64,000 nucleotides of DNA from CAWEFA01 sp963851385 (GTDB lineage: Bacteria > Bacteroidota > Bacteroidia > Bacteroidales > DTGW01): contig CAWKPE010000013.1 in NCBI GenBank assembly GCA_963851385.1, positions 310,001-374,000 on the forward strand, written 5' to 3'. Of the stretch, positions 49,169-57,577 are shown piece after piece; position 1 is the stretch's first letter; each line of letters starts with the position of its first letter. The position numbers and the translations under genes were made by a program. Under the pieces are notes generated by a model. The model had not been told where the DNA came from, did no database searches, and saw only the letters and a program-made list of their open reading frames with translations.

Positions 49169-50395
49169 ATGAATATTCTAAAAACATTTCCTGATAAAAA
49201 CGAATTACTGAAATGGTTTAAGAGCTGTAGCAGACAAAAAATCTTCAAGGTCAACGCGCACGTTCATACACCTTATTCATTCAGTTCATTTGAAAGCATA
49301 GAACAGCTTTTTCACATGGCGGTAAATGATCATATTCACATATTGGGAATTAATGATTTTAATGTCACAGATGGATATGATGAGTTCTATGAAAATGCAA
49401 TCAAAAATAAAATTTTCCCCCTTTTTAATATTGAATTCATAGGTCTAATTAAAGAGTTACAATATAAAAATATACGCGTCAACGATTTGAATAATCCCGG
49501 TAGAATATATATTTCGGGAAAAGGATTACGGTATCCAGTTTCTTTCGATTTAAACTATAAGAAAATTTTAGATGAAATTATTTCAGGAAGCCAGGTGCAT
49601 GTCAAATGCATGATTGATAAAGTTAACCAGTGGTTTAATCAATCAAGCGTAAATATTAAGCTTGAATACCTCAACATTAAGAAATCGTATGCAAAAGAAT
49701 TTGTCCGTGAAAGACATATTGCAAAAGCCATTCGGTTTGAAGTTTTAAAAAATTATCCTGATGAAAAAAAACAAAAAGACATATTTACTAAAATATTTGA
49801 TAATAAATTTCCAAAATCAAAACTGACTGATATTCCATCCTTAGAGAATGAAATTCGGGGAAATCTTTTAAAGGCAGGTGGTAAAGCGTATGTGGAAGAA
49901 GATGAAAAACTATTTCTTGATATCGAAACACTTATAAATATTATTACGAATGCAGGGGGGATTCCATGTTATCCTGTTTTATTAGATGACATATCAGGTA
50001 ACTTTACCGAATTTGAAGTTGCTTATAATAATCTTTCTGACAAGCTCAAAGAACTCAACATAGCTTGTATTGAACTCATCCCTTACAGAAATGATTTCGA
50101 AAGTCTGAAAACCTTTGTTAAGTTTTTTAATGAAAAAGGATTTGTAATTCTTTTTGGTACTGAGCACAATACACCTGATATGATTCCTTTAACTCCGTTT
50201 GCAAGAGAAAACAATCCGCTTTATAGAGAACTCGAGACAATTTCTTACGAAGGAGGTTGTGTTATTGCAGCTCATCAGTATTTAATTGCAAAAGGCGAAG
50301 AAGGATATTTGAACAAAGAGGGTAAACCTAAATCATCTAAAAAGCAGGAATTTATTGAGCTTGGCAAAGCAGTTGTTGAATGGTATTTTAAATAG
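49169..50395 (+). CDS. PHP-domain protein in the deoxy-sugar operon
   Basis: A 408-residue protein. The N-terminus has a PHP metal-binding signature, H31-V-H33 in FKVNAHVHTPYSFSS, followed by ILGINDFN and FNIEFIGL. Later histidines lie in FGTEHNTPDM and AAHQYLIAKGEEGYL. PHP domains are metal-dependent phosphoesterases or hydrolases. An insertion of about 150 residues in the middle (about 115-245, rich in Lys/Asn) separates the parts. It is 25 bp ahead of the SDR gene. A role as sugar-phosphate phosphatase or hydrolase in the pathway is a guess. Confidence 0.75.
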   Translation: MNILKTFPDKNELLKWFKSCSRQKIFKVNAHVHTPYSFSSFESIEQLFHMAVNDHIHILGINDFNVTDGYDEFYENAIKNKIFPLFNIEFIGLIKELQYKNIRVNDLNNPGRIYISGKGLRYPVSFDLNYKKILDEIISGSQVHVKCMIDKVNQWFNQSSVNIKLEYLNIKKSYAKEFVRERHIAKAIRFEVLKNYPDEKKQKDIFTKIFDNKFPKSKLTDIPSLENEIRGNLLKAGGKAYVEEDEKLFLDIETLINIITNAGGIPCYPVLLDDISGNFTEFEVAYNNLSDKLKELNIACIELIPYRNDFESLKTFVKFFNEKGFVILFGTEHNTPDMIPLTPFARENNPLYRELETISYEGGCVIAAHQYLIAKGEEGYLNKEGKPKSSKKQEFIELGKAVVEWYFK

Positions 50396-50420
50396 AAAGA
50401 AACAACTATAATTTAAGAAA

Positions 50421-51857
50421 ATGAAATTCAATATTATTAAAAGATGGGAGCTATTCAAGAGAAAAAATAGTTTCTCTTCGAAAAAACCGGATGAATTGAA
50501 TCTGATTTTTAATTCATTTTATAATGAAATTAAACCTGATTTTGAATCAGTTTTTAAAATTAAAGAATTGCCTGTCAGCAATGAAATCATTCAAATACTT
50601 CCGGCTGTTCGAATGATTGTTTCTGATAATGAAATGAAAGTACTTAGAATTATCAATAATAGTCTGATTGATCATTTCAGTCAAAATAAAGAAATTTTTG
50701 AACAAATTTCGAAGCCGGTAACACCGGGAGAATTTTTTAATGGCATCACAACTGCTGTTTTTCTTGAAAATAATAAGCTGGAAAAATTAATTGATGAATT
50801 CATTCAAAAACATAAGGAATACAGAAAACGCAATAGGTACAATCCTAATATAATTTTAGTCAAAGGTGCAGGACTAATTGCAATCAGCGATAATTCAATA
50901 TCATTAAACAGAATCATTGAAGAATTTGAAAAGAAATTACAACTAACTTACTTGGCCGGATTCTCGTTGAAGTTTCTTACTCATGATACAATTGAAAAAG
51001 TCAGTAAACAAAATAATAAGGCTGAATTAAAAGGCAAAGTACATCAAAAGGTAATTATTATTACAGGTGGTGCACAAGGATTCGGCGGAGGAATAGCTGA
51101 AGATATGTTTGAGCAAAAAGCTAACCTGGTAATAGCCGATATAAACGAAAAGATTGGTAACAAGTTTGTAAAAAATCTTAATAATCGTGGGAAAAATAAT
51201 TCAGCAATATTTATTAAAACAGATGTTTCAGATGCCATGTCAGTTCGAAATATGGTTTATGAAACAGTTAAAATTTTCGGGGGAATAGATGTTTTAATCA
51301 GTAACGCAGGTGTACTTAAAGCAGGTAGTCTTGAAGAGATGACGCCGGAAAACTTTGAAATGGTAACAAACGTAAATTATAGTGGTTACTTTCATTGTAC
51401 AAAATATGTATCGGAAGTAATGAAGCTTCAAGCGAAATTCAAACCAGGCTATTATACCGATATCATTCAGATAAATTCAAAATCGGGGCTAAAAGGAAGT
51501 AATAAAAATTTCGCATACGCGGGAAGTAAGTTTGGAGGAATCGGGCTTACTCAATCGTTTGCTCTCGAACTAATACCTTATAATATTAAGGTAAATTCTA
51601 TCTGTCCTGGCAATTTCTTTGACGGTCCTTTATGGAGCGATTCCAAAAACGGTTTGTTTGTTCAATATTTAAATGCAGGAAAAGTTATAGGTGCTAAATC
51701 CATTGCTGATGTGAAAAAGTATTACGAGGAACAGATACCTGCAAAACGGGGTTGTACGATTAATGATGTAATGAAAGCTATTTATTATGTCATTGAACAG
51801 GAATATGAAACAGGGCAAGCCGTTCCGGTAACAGGTGGGCAGAATATGATAAGTTAG
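50421..51857 (+). CDS. SDR dehydrogenase fused to a half aldolase domain
   Basis: A 478-residue protein. Residues about 205-478 are a short-chain dehydrogenase with IITGGAQGFGGGIAED (NAD site), the catalytic serine in INSKSG and YAGSK as the Tyr/Lys pair. The end (VKKYYEEQIPAKRGCTINDV...VTGGQNMI) resembles sorbitol-6-phosphate 2-dehydrogenase SrlD. Residues about 95-200 (VTPGEFFNGITTAVFLENN, NIILVKGAGLIAIS) correspond to the C-terminal half of the class II aldolase domain in RhaD-SDR fusions such as YuxG, but the metal-binding histidine half is missing. It probably oxidises or reduces a hexitol or ketose phosphate. Confidence 0.85.
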   Translation: MKFNIIKRWELFKRKNSFSSKKPDELNLIFNSFYNEIKPDFESVFKIKELPVSNEIIQILPAVRMIVSDNEMKVLRIINNSLIDHFSQNKEIFEQISKPVTPGEFFNGITTAVFLENNKLEKLIDEFIQKHKEYRKRNRYNPNIILVKGAGLIAISDNSISLNRIIEEFEKKLQLTYLAGFSLKFLTHDTIEKVSKQNNKAELKGKVHQKVIIITGGAQGFGGGIAEDMFEQKANLVIADINEKIGNKFVKNLNNRGKNNSAIFIKTDVSDAMSVRNMVYETVKIFGGIDVLISNAGVLKAGSLEEMTPENFEMVTNVNYSGYFHCTKYVSEVMKLQAKFKPGYYTDIIQINSKSGLKGSNKNFAYAGSKFGGIGLTQSFALELIPYNIKVNSICPGNFFDGPLWSDSKNGLFVQYLNAGKVIGAKSIADVKKYYEEQIPAKRGCTINDVMKAIYYVIEQEYETGQAVPVTGGQNMIS

Positions 51858-51875
51858 GAAAAGTTCCACCCTGAC

Positions 51876-51893
51876 CCTTCCCGAAGGGGAAGG
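51876..51893. repeat. Hairpin in the SDR-dehydrogenase spacer
   Basis: CCTTCCC (51876-51882) and GGGAAGG (51887-51893) form a perfect 7-bp stem with a GAAG loop. There is no T-run, so it is not a simple terminator. Related CCCTTT...GGAGAGGG sequence at about 51958-51979 suggests an intergenic repeat filling this 138-bp spacer. Confidence 0.45.
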
Positions 51894-51995
51894 AATATGA
51901 AAGACAATATATAATTATGCTTTTTAATAAATATTTCAAAACAATAGAACATTTTAATTCCCTTTACTTTGGAGAGGGATAGAGAGGCTACCAAC

Positions 51996-53258
51996 ATGAA
52001 AACTAAAGCAGTTCGTTTATATGGTAAAGATGATCTCAGACTGGAAGAATTTGATTTGCCAGACATAAAGGATGATGAAATTCTTGCAAGGGTAATATCA
52101 GACAGTATTTGCATGTCATCGTATAAGGCAACGAAACAGGGAGCAAAACATAAGCGGGTACCGGATAACGTGCATGAAAATCCCATAATTATTGGTCATG
52201 AATTTTCAGGACTTATAGTAGAAGTTGGAAAAAAATGGAAGGATAGTTTCAAACCCGATAATAAATTTTCAATTCAACCGGCTTTAAATTATAAAGGTAG
52301 TCTTGATGCTCCGGGCTATTCATATAAATATATTGGAGGAGATGCAACTTTCATTATAATACCAAATGAAGTAATGGAAATGGATTGTCTTTTGGAATAT
52401 TCCGGAGATTCTTTCTTCTTGGCATCACTGAGTGAACCCATGTCGTGTATCGTAGGAGCATTTCATGCAAGTTACCATACTGTAAATGGAATTTACAATC
52501 ACAACATGGGAATTAAGGTAGGTGGGGCAATGGTAATATTAGCCGGCGTGGGACCTATGGGGCTTGGTGCTATTGATTATGCCATTCACTGTAATCGGCG
52601 CCCTGGTCTGCTAGTTATTACTGACATTGATGAAGAACGATTGAAAAGAGCAGCATCTATATATCCTGTTGAAACAGCAACAAAAAATGGAATTAAAATG
52701 ATTTATACGAATACAACAAAACAAAAAAATGCAATTGATTATATAAAATCATTTAATAATGGCAATGGTTTTGATGATGTTTTTGTGTTTGCTCCTGTAA
52801 AAGAGGTTGTAGAGCAAGCAGATCAGCTTCTTGGTTTTGATGGCTGTCTTAACTTTTTTGCCGGACCTTCTGACCCGAATTTTAAAGCCGAACTAAACTT
52901 TTATAATGTTCACTATGCTTTTACTCATATTGTCGGGACTAGCGGAGGAAATACAGAAGATATGCGCGAAGCACTTGACATGATGTCAAAAGGTAAAATA
53001 AATCCTGCCGTTATGATTACACATATAGGCGGCCTTGATGCAGTTGCCGAAACTACGAAACATCTGCCTCAGATTCCAGGTGGCAAAAAATTAATTTATA
53101 CTAACATATCTCTTCCTCTTATTGCAATTGCTGAATTTGAAGAGAAAGGAAAAAATATGCCTTTATTCAGAAAACTTAATGAAATAACTTCAAGACACAA
53201 CGGCATTTGGTCAGGTGAAGCTGAAAAATATCTGTTGGAAAATGCTAAAGCTATTTAA
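51996..53258 (+). CDS. Zinc-type dehydrogenase, L-sorbose-1-phosphate-reductase-like
   Basis: A 420-residue MDR-family protein from ATG 51996 (MKTKAVRLYGKDDLRLEEFDLP). IIGHEFSGLIVEVG and the Rossmann segment VILAGVGPMGLGAIDYA are typical, and the length and insertions (CNRRPGLLVITDIDEERLKRA, HIVGTSGGNTEDMREAL) match the SorE/L-sorbose-1-phosphate reductase branch and not ordinary alcohol dehydrogenases. SorE converts a ketose 1-phosphate to a hexitol phosphate, and SrlD then oxidises that at the other end. The SDR gene directly upstream is SrlD-like, which makes the pair look functional. The exact substrate is inferred. Confidence 0.83.
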   Translation: MKTKAVRLYGKDDLRLEEFDLPDIKDDEILARVISDSICMSSYKATKQGAKHKRVPDNVHENPIIIGHEFSGLIVEVGKKWKDSFKPDNKFSIQPALNYKGSLDAPGYSYKYIGGDATFIIIPNEVMEMDCLLEYSGDSFFLASLSEPMSCIVGAFHASYHTVNGIYNHNMGIKVGGAMVILAGVGPMGLGAIDYAIHCNRRPGLLVITDIDEERLKRAASIYPVETATKNGIKMIYTNTTKQKNAIDYIKSFNNGNGFDDVFVFAPVKEVVEQADQLLGFDGCLNFFAGPSDPNFKAELNFYNVHYAFTHIVGTSGGNTEDMREALDMMSKGKINPAVMITHIGGLDAVAETTKHLPQIPGGKKLIYTNISLPLIAIAEFEEKGKNMPLFRKLNEITSRHNGIWSGEAEKYLLENAKAI

Positions 53259-53317
53259 TCTATATAAAAATAATAGATTTATTCAATTTTATAGAAATAA
53301 CGAATAAGTAATTAACT

Positions 53318-53448
53318 ATGAAACACTCACGATTCTATCAATCGCAAAAACTGATGAAGATATTCTGGGTGTTCTCCCGTAATTGTGAGACAAGCTATTC
53401 GACCCTAATTTAAAATTATATTCTCGTGAATTTATCAACAAAAGCTAG
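53318..53448 (+). pseudogene. Decayed 5' fragment, possibly GNAT acetyltransferase
   Basis: Short pieces in different frames read SIAKTDEDILGVLP, then VIVRQAIRP, then PNLKLYSREFINK, resembling the start of Bacteroidota GNAT acetyltransferases (about IAKTDEDIL..LPVM.QLRP.L). No frame is open long enough to encode a protein. The rest of the family is absent, and the remaining sequence to 53655 holds nothing recognised. Confidence 0.35.
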
Positions 53449-53655
53449 GTCAAACTTTAACATAAAATAGTAGTTTGATATTGTTGGAATATAGTGGGCA
53501 CTAATTATCCCTTGCGTAGTTCATTCAGTAACTTTGTTTGGTTGTTTACTTGAATTTGTTGTTCGATGACAATTGAATTTACTTATGGTTCATTTGTGTT
53601 AGCAACCCTGTTAAATTTGACTAATTTGGTTAAATTTGCAGAATAAATAAAAATT

Positions 53656-53853
53656 ATGCAAACTGCAATTTTAAATAGTAATTCAAAAACTGATTTGAAA
53701 TTATTGTTAGACTTGGCTAAAAAGATGGGAATAAAAGCTAAAGTATTGACTAATTCTGAGATTGAAGATATTGGATTGATAAATGCAATAAAATTAGGCA
53801 GAACAAAAGAATATGTCGACAATTCATCTTTTATAAAAAAGCTTCGTAGATGA
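53656..53853 (+). CDS. Putative antitoxin of a RelE/ParE-type pair
   Basis: A 65-residue protein (MQTAILNSNSKTDLKLLLDLAKKMGIKAK) with no recognised domain. The short length, the leucine-rich helical N-terminus, the basic tail and the 4-bp overlap with a RelE-like toxin gene (ATGA at 53850) mark it as the cognate antitoxin. Confidence 0.75.
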   Translation: MQTAILNSNSKTDLKLLLDLAKKMGIKAKVLTNSEIEDIGLINAIKLGRTKEYVDNSSFIKKLRR

Positions 53854-54119
53854 ATGTTAAAATTGATAAAACTTTTGAAAAAGATACCATTAAAATTAAA
53901 GATAAGAACCTGCGATTAAAAATTGCCGATTGCATTGAAAATGTTCAAATTTCAAAAAATATTCAATCAGTTATCAATATTAAAAAACTTAAAGGTTCAA
54001 ATAAATTTTATCGAATCCGTGTTGGAGACTATCGAATAGGTCTTTTAATCAATAAGAATATTGTGGAATTTATAAGATGCCTTCATCGAAAAGATATCTA
54101 TAAATACTTTCCAAAATAA
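53850..54119 (+). CDS. RelE/ParE-superfamily toxin
   Basis: An 89-residue protein. LKGSNKFYRIRVGDYRIGLLI followed by FIRCLHRKDIYKYFPK is the RelE/mRNA-interferase core and its C-terminal basic-aromatic tail. Toxins of this fold usually cleave mRNA at the ribosome or inhibit gyrase. The 4-bp overlap with the upstream gene indicates translational coupling to its antitoxin. Confidence 0.85.
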   Translation: MNVKIDKTFEKDTIKIKDKNLRLKIADCIENVQISKNIQSVINIKKLKGSNKFYRIRVGDYRIGLLINKNIVEFIRCLHRKDIYKYFPK

Positions 54120-54752
54120 ACAGTAAGTAATTAAAAAAGATTTTAGAGAATATTTCTTATTAATCAATCACTATAAAGGTTTTAAGAATATACAGAAATA
54201 CTCTCGCTATTAATTGCTACTTATTCATGAATGCTTCATCTGTGATCAAACAACCTTTTTGGTCACTAACCTGAAACCATATCGATTATCCAGTTAGCCT
54301 GCTTTTATAATTTTTAAAGTGAGTTCGATGTAACAAATAAAATATAATTTATTAATGAATAGATATATAACAATAATCTAATTTGTGTTTTCTTTGAGTC
54401 TTCGTGACTTTGTGGCATTTCTTCTGAAAAATTTTGCCACCAAAAGACTAAGACACAAAATATCACTAAAAAGAAAAATAATAGAAATATTTTAAATCTG
54501 TCATAGTAGAATTAATATAATATTTATTTGCGAGACAATTTTGAATAGTTAACAGATGTAATATTTCTTAAATCAGATTTCCTAAACTTATAAAAAAGAC
54601 ATTATTTTGCAAGCATCAATTTTATTAATCCACAATAATTTCAGAAATGTTGTGTTTAAAAATTGTATTAAAAGAATTATTTGGATTCAATAAAATAACA
54701 AGTATCTGCATTAAGAAAACAAAACTATATAAATGATTTAACCGTATTTCGA
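54120..54752. other. Long intergenic region with repeat fragments
   Basis: 633 bp without a recognised gene. It holds the hairpin repeat 54382-54466 and a degenerate end (54495-54516, AATCTGTCATAGTAGAATTA) that matches the right end of the element at 9967-10106. The rest is AT-rich sequence, presumably including the promoter of the phosphatase-like gene. Confidence 0.45.
54382..54466. repeat. Palindromic intergenic repeat
   Basis: The left arm (54382-54417, ending TGACTTTGTGGCA) and right arm (54435-54466, beginning TGCCACCAAAAGACTAAGAC) are imperfect inverses of each other. It is related in sequence style to the repeat at 31284-31352. Confidence 0.6.
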
Positions 54753-56414
54753 ATGAAAAAGATATTATTCTTACATGTTTTTGCATTTCTCATTTGCTTT
54801 TCACATACTTCAATATTTGGTCAAAATACAGTACAAATAACTCCGGATAAGCCAAAACTTGTAGTTGGAATTATAATTGACCAAATGCGTTATGATTATA
54901 TTTTCAGATTTTGGAGTAAATATGAAAACAACGGATTTAAGAGATTAATAAATGAAGGAAGTTTTTGCAAAAATGCAAATTTCAATTATTTGTTTACTCA
55001 ATCAAGTCCTGGATTTGCAACAATAGCCACAGGTGCTAATCCTTCCTCACATGGAATCATTTCGGAACGGTGGTATGTTCAGTCGTCCGATAAAATAGTA
55101 CATTGCACAAGTGATGATGATGTGCAATGTATTGGAGGAAGTGTAGATGGCGTTGGCGACAAGCACTCTCCTTCAAAATTGCTTGCTTCTACTCTTGGTG
55201 ACGAATTGAAATTAGCAACGTTTAAAATGTCAAAGGTAATTTCGATATCTATAGATCCAAGTGCCGCCATATTATCAGCAGGTCATATAGCTAATGCTGC
55301 TTATTGGTTCGATCCAATATCCGGAAATTTTGTAACAAGTTCAGTTTATTTAAAAGAACTTCCTCAATGGGTTAAAGATTTCAATTCCAAAAAATTTGCA
55401 GATACTTATCTAATGGAAAAGTGGGAAAAAATATTGGCGGATAGTCTTTACTATGAAAGCCTGCCGGATAATAACAGGTATGAAGAAGGAATAAAAGGAA
55501 ATAAAGTGTTTCCTTTTGATTTGAATTTCATGAGCCTTAAATCTGATGGTAAACGTGACTACAACTTATTAAAATTTACTCCTTTTGGAAACAATGTAAC
55601 AAAAGATTTTGCAATATCAGCAATCGTGAATGAAAATCTGGGGAAAGGAAACTTCACCGATTATATCTGCATTGATTTCACTTCTACTGAATATATAAGC
55701 CAAGCCTTCGGTTTGACATCTATTGAACTTGAAGATGCTTATCTGAGACTTGATAAAGAAATTCAGCATTTCCTAGATTTTTTAGATAGTTATATTGGAA
55801 AAGGCAATGTACTTGTGTATCTCACTTCAAACCATGGAGCAGTGCATAATCCTAAATTTATGACTGATCTTGGTGTCCCTTCGGGATACTTCAACCAGGG
55901 GCAAGCTCAATATCTGCTAAAAAGCTACCTGAATATCCTTTATGGAAAAGGTGATTGGATTAAATACTATGGTGATCAACAATTGTATCTGAATCATAAT
56001 CTTATCCAGGATTCAAAACTCTCTCTCTGGCAATTTCAGGATGAGGTGGCTCAATTCTTAATTCAGTTTTCAGGTGTTACTAATGTTGCAACTTCTTCTA
56101 TGCTTCAAAAAACAAGTTATTCGAATGGTATTTTCCAAAAGATGCAAAACAGTTTTCACCAGAAAGTTTCTGGTGATATAATTATTAATCTTGAACCTGG
56201 GTGGACAGAATATAACGATGCTTCAACAGCTCATAATTCAGCTTATTCCTATGATACACATGTGCCCCTGATTTTTTACGGCTGGAAAATTACTAATCAG
56301 ACTATTTACGATCCGGTTGATATGACAGATATTGCACCAACAATTTCAATGATTCTTGATATTGCATATCCTAATGCTTGCCAGGGAAAACCGATTATTC
56401 AATTATTAAAATAA
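54753..56414 (+). CDS. PafA-like alkaline phosphatase superfamily protein, probably inactive
   Basis: A 553-residue exported protein (signal peptide about 1-23) with the PafA/NPP architecture: KPKLVVGIIIDQMRYDY with the first metal-ligand Asp (D43) and YDTHVPLIFYG near the end. Most active-site positions are changed compared with PafA-type enzymes. The nucleophile Thr is Ser (S84, TQSSPGF). The K-x-R pair aligns with D168/S170. The ligands D and H of STDYxGH read STEYISQ (E313, Q317), and the DH pair reads NH (N360-H361). Overall identity elsewhere is high (ELEDAYLRLDKEI). It is probably a catalytically dead paralogue with a binding role. It is a single gene followed by a repeat. Confidence 0.85.
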   Translation: MKKILFLHVFAFLICFSHTSIFGQNTVQITPDKPKLVVGIIIDQMRYDYIFRFWSKYENNGFKRLINEGSFCKNANFNYLFTQSSPGFATIATGANPSSHGIISERWYVQSSDKIVHCTSDDDVQCIGGSVDGVGDKHSPSKLLASTLGDELKLATFKMSKVISISIDPSAAILSAGHIANAAYWFDPISGNFVTSSVYLKELPQWVKDFNSKKFADTYLMEKWEKILADSLYYESLPDNNRYEEGIKGNKVFPFDLNFMSLKSDGKRDYNLLKFTPFGNNVTKDFAISAIVNENLGKGNFTDYICIDFTSTEYISQAFGLTSIELEDAYLRLDKEIQHFLDFLDSYIGKGNVLVYLTSNHGAVHNPKFMTDLGVPSGYFNQGQAQYLLKSYLNILYGKGDWIKYYGDQQLYLNHNLIQDSKLSLWQFQDEVAQFLIQFSGVTNVATSSMLQKTSYSNGIFQKMQNSFHQKVSGDIIINLEPGWTEYNDASTAHNSAYSYDTHVPLIFYGWKITNQTIYDPVDMTDIAPTISMILDIAYPNACQGKPIIQLLK

Positions 56415-56419
56415 AAAAA

Positions 56420-56545
56420 AGGTTGTTTCAAAAGTTATTTTTCATTGTCATTCCCGCGTTCCGAACCATCGGAAGCGGGAATCTATATATAATTGAGTGT
56501 ATGAAAATTTCCATTTTCATGGGAATGACAGTTTTGAGCCATCCT
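56420..56545. mobile_element. MITE-like element with IS-type ends
   Basis: The ends AGGTTGTTTCAAAA (56420-56433) and TTTTGAGCCATCCT (56532-56545) are imperfect inverses. Inside lie the perfect pair TGTCATTCCC (56446-56455) and GGGAATGACA (56521-56530) and a small CCCGC/GCGGG hairpin. It has no coding capacity. It starts 6 bp after the stop of the phosphatase-like gene. Confidence 0.6.
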
Positions 56546-56578
56546 CTTTTTTTGTATGCTAAAAATTAAGTATTTGTT

Positions 56579-56743
56579 TTAGTAATCTTCAACTTCAAAA
56601 AAATATTCTTCATCGTCAACTGTAGTAGAAACGGGTATTTTAGCAAAATCTTTTTTGGAAGAGTATAAACGCCTGGTTACAATATTTAACCGATTATTCG
56701 CATTTTTATCTTCCCGCGGACTTTTATTTATTCCTTTTCTCAT
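56579..56743 (-). CDS. Possible small protein (54 aa)
   Basis: An ATG at 56743 opens 54 codons to TAA at 56581-56579, reading MRKGINKSPREDKNANNRLN and ending EEYFFEVEDY. It has a basic N-terminal half and an acidic-aromatic C-terminus. I know no family. The codon content looks plausible for this genome, but it could be chance. Confidence 0.4.
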   Translation of the reverse strand: MRKGINKSPREDKNANNRLNIVTRRLYSSKKDFAKIPVSTTVDDEEYFFEVEDY

Positions 56744-57071
56744 TGCAATAGTTGGGTTACATATGTTTAGTTTCTGAAAATAAATATAATAAAAAATATA
56801 GCAAAATCCCAGCTAATAAAGTATAATTAGTCAAATAACTGTTTTTATTTTTCAAATCAATAATACCAGCAATATCATGCCTTTTATACATTTTAATAAC
56901 ACTTATTTAATTATTATAAAAATGATCTGGAATAAATGCAAAAACATAAACTTTAATATTCTTGTAAATTACAGTACAGAATTATATTTTAGAAATCAAA
57001 CAATATCTACAATTTAATGTTCGCAAATATTGTGTTAAAAATTAGAGATAATGTCATTAAAAACCGACTTA
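56744..57071. other. AT-rich intergenic region
   Basis: 328 bp between the possible small gene and the IPExxVDY gene. Nothing recognised is seen. Confidence 0.35.
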
Positions 57072-57497
57072 CTAAAAATGTTCCAGTTTCCCTTTTTGCC
57101 TAAGCATCTCAGAATCGATTGACAATAAGGAGATAATTTCTGAAGACTTTTTTAAGGTTAGCAGAGTAGAATCCCTGAAATGTATGTCGAACTCTCCGCG
57201 TATGAAAAATAAATAATCAATATTTCTAAGTTCATCAAAATAAAAAAATGATTTTACTCGATTTTCTAAGAGAGAGAATTTAAGATGTAAATTTTCATCT
57301 TCAAATTGAAACAATGAAAATTCAAGTATATTATTTGTCTTTGTATAGTTTAAATTCAGGTTCAATGATTGAGACAAACGAATATTCAATAAATGATTTA
57401 ATACCCATGACAATTTCAGAATATTATTAGTGGAAATTATCCCGAGAATTAACAGTGGGATGTCAGTAGTACTATTTAATTTGATGCTTTTTGCCAA
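57072..57497 (-). CDS. IPExxVDY-family protein
   Basis: A 141-residue protein with the motif region FDELRNIDYLFFIRGEF, a divergent form of the IPExxVDY signature. In Bacteroidota this small family of unknown function is typically found between rnc and pyruvate kinase, and here it lies 80 bp downstream of rnc on the same strand. The start is TTG at 57497, since no ATG fits. No catalytic residues or signal peptide are seen. Confidence 0.7.
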   Translation of the reverse strand: MAKSIKLNSTTDIPLLILGIISTNNILKLSWVLNHLLNIRLSQSLNLNLNYTKTNNILEFSLFQFEDENLHLKFSLLENRVKSFFYFDELRNIDYLFFIRGEFDIHFRDSTLLTLKKSSEIISLLSIDSEMLRQKGKLEHF

Positions 57498-57577
57498 AAA
57501 AAACTTTTATTTTTGATTTCAGGTAAAGATAAGACATCATTACTATTGATGAGAATTGAATAACTGAATATTTTCAA

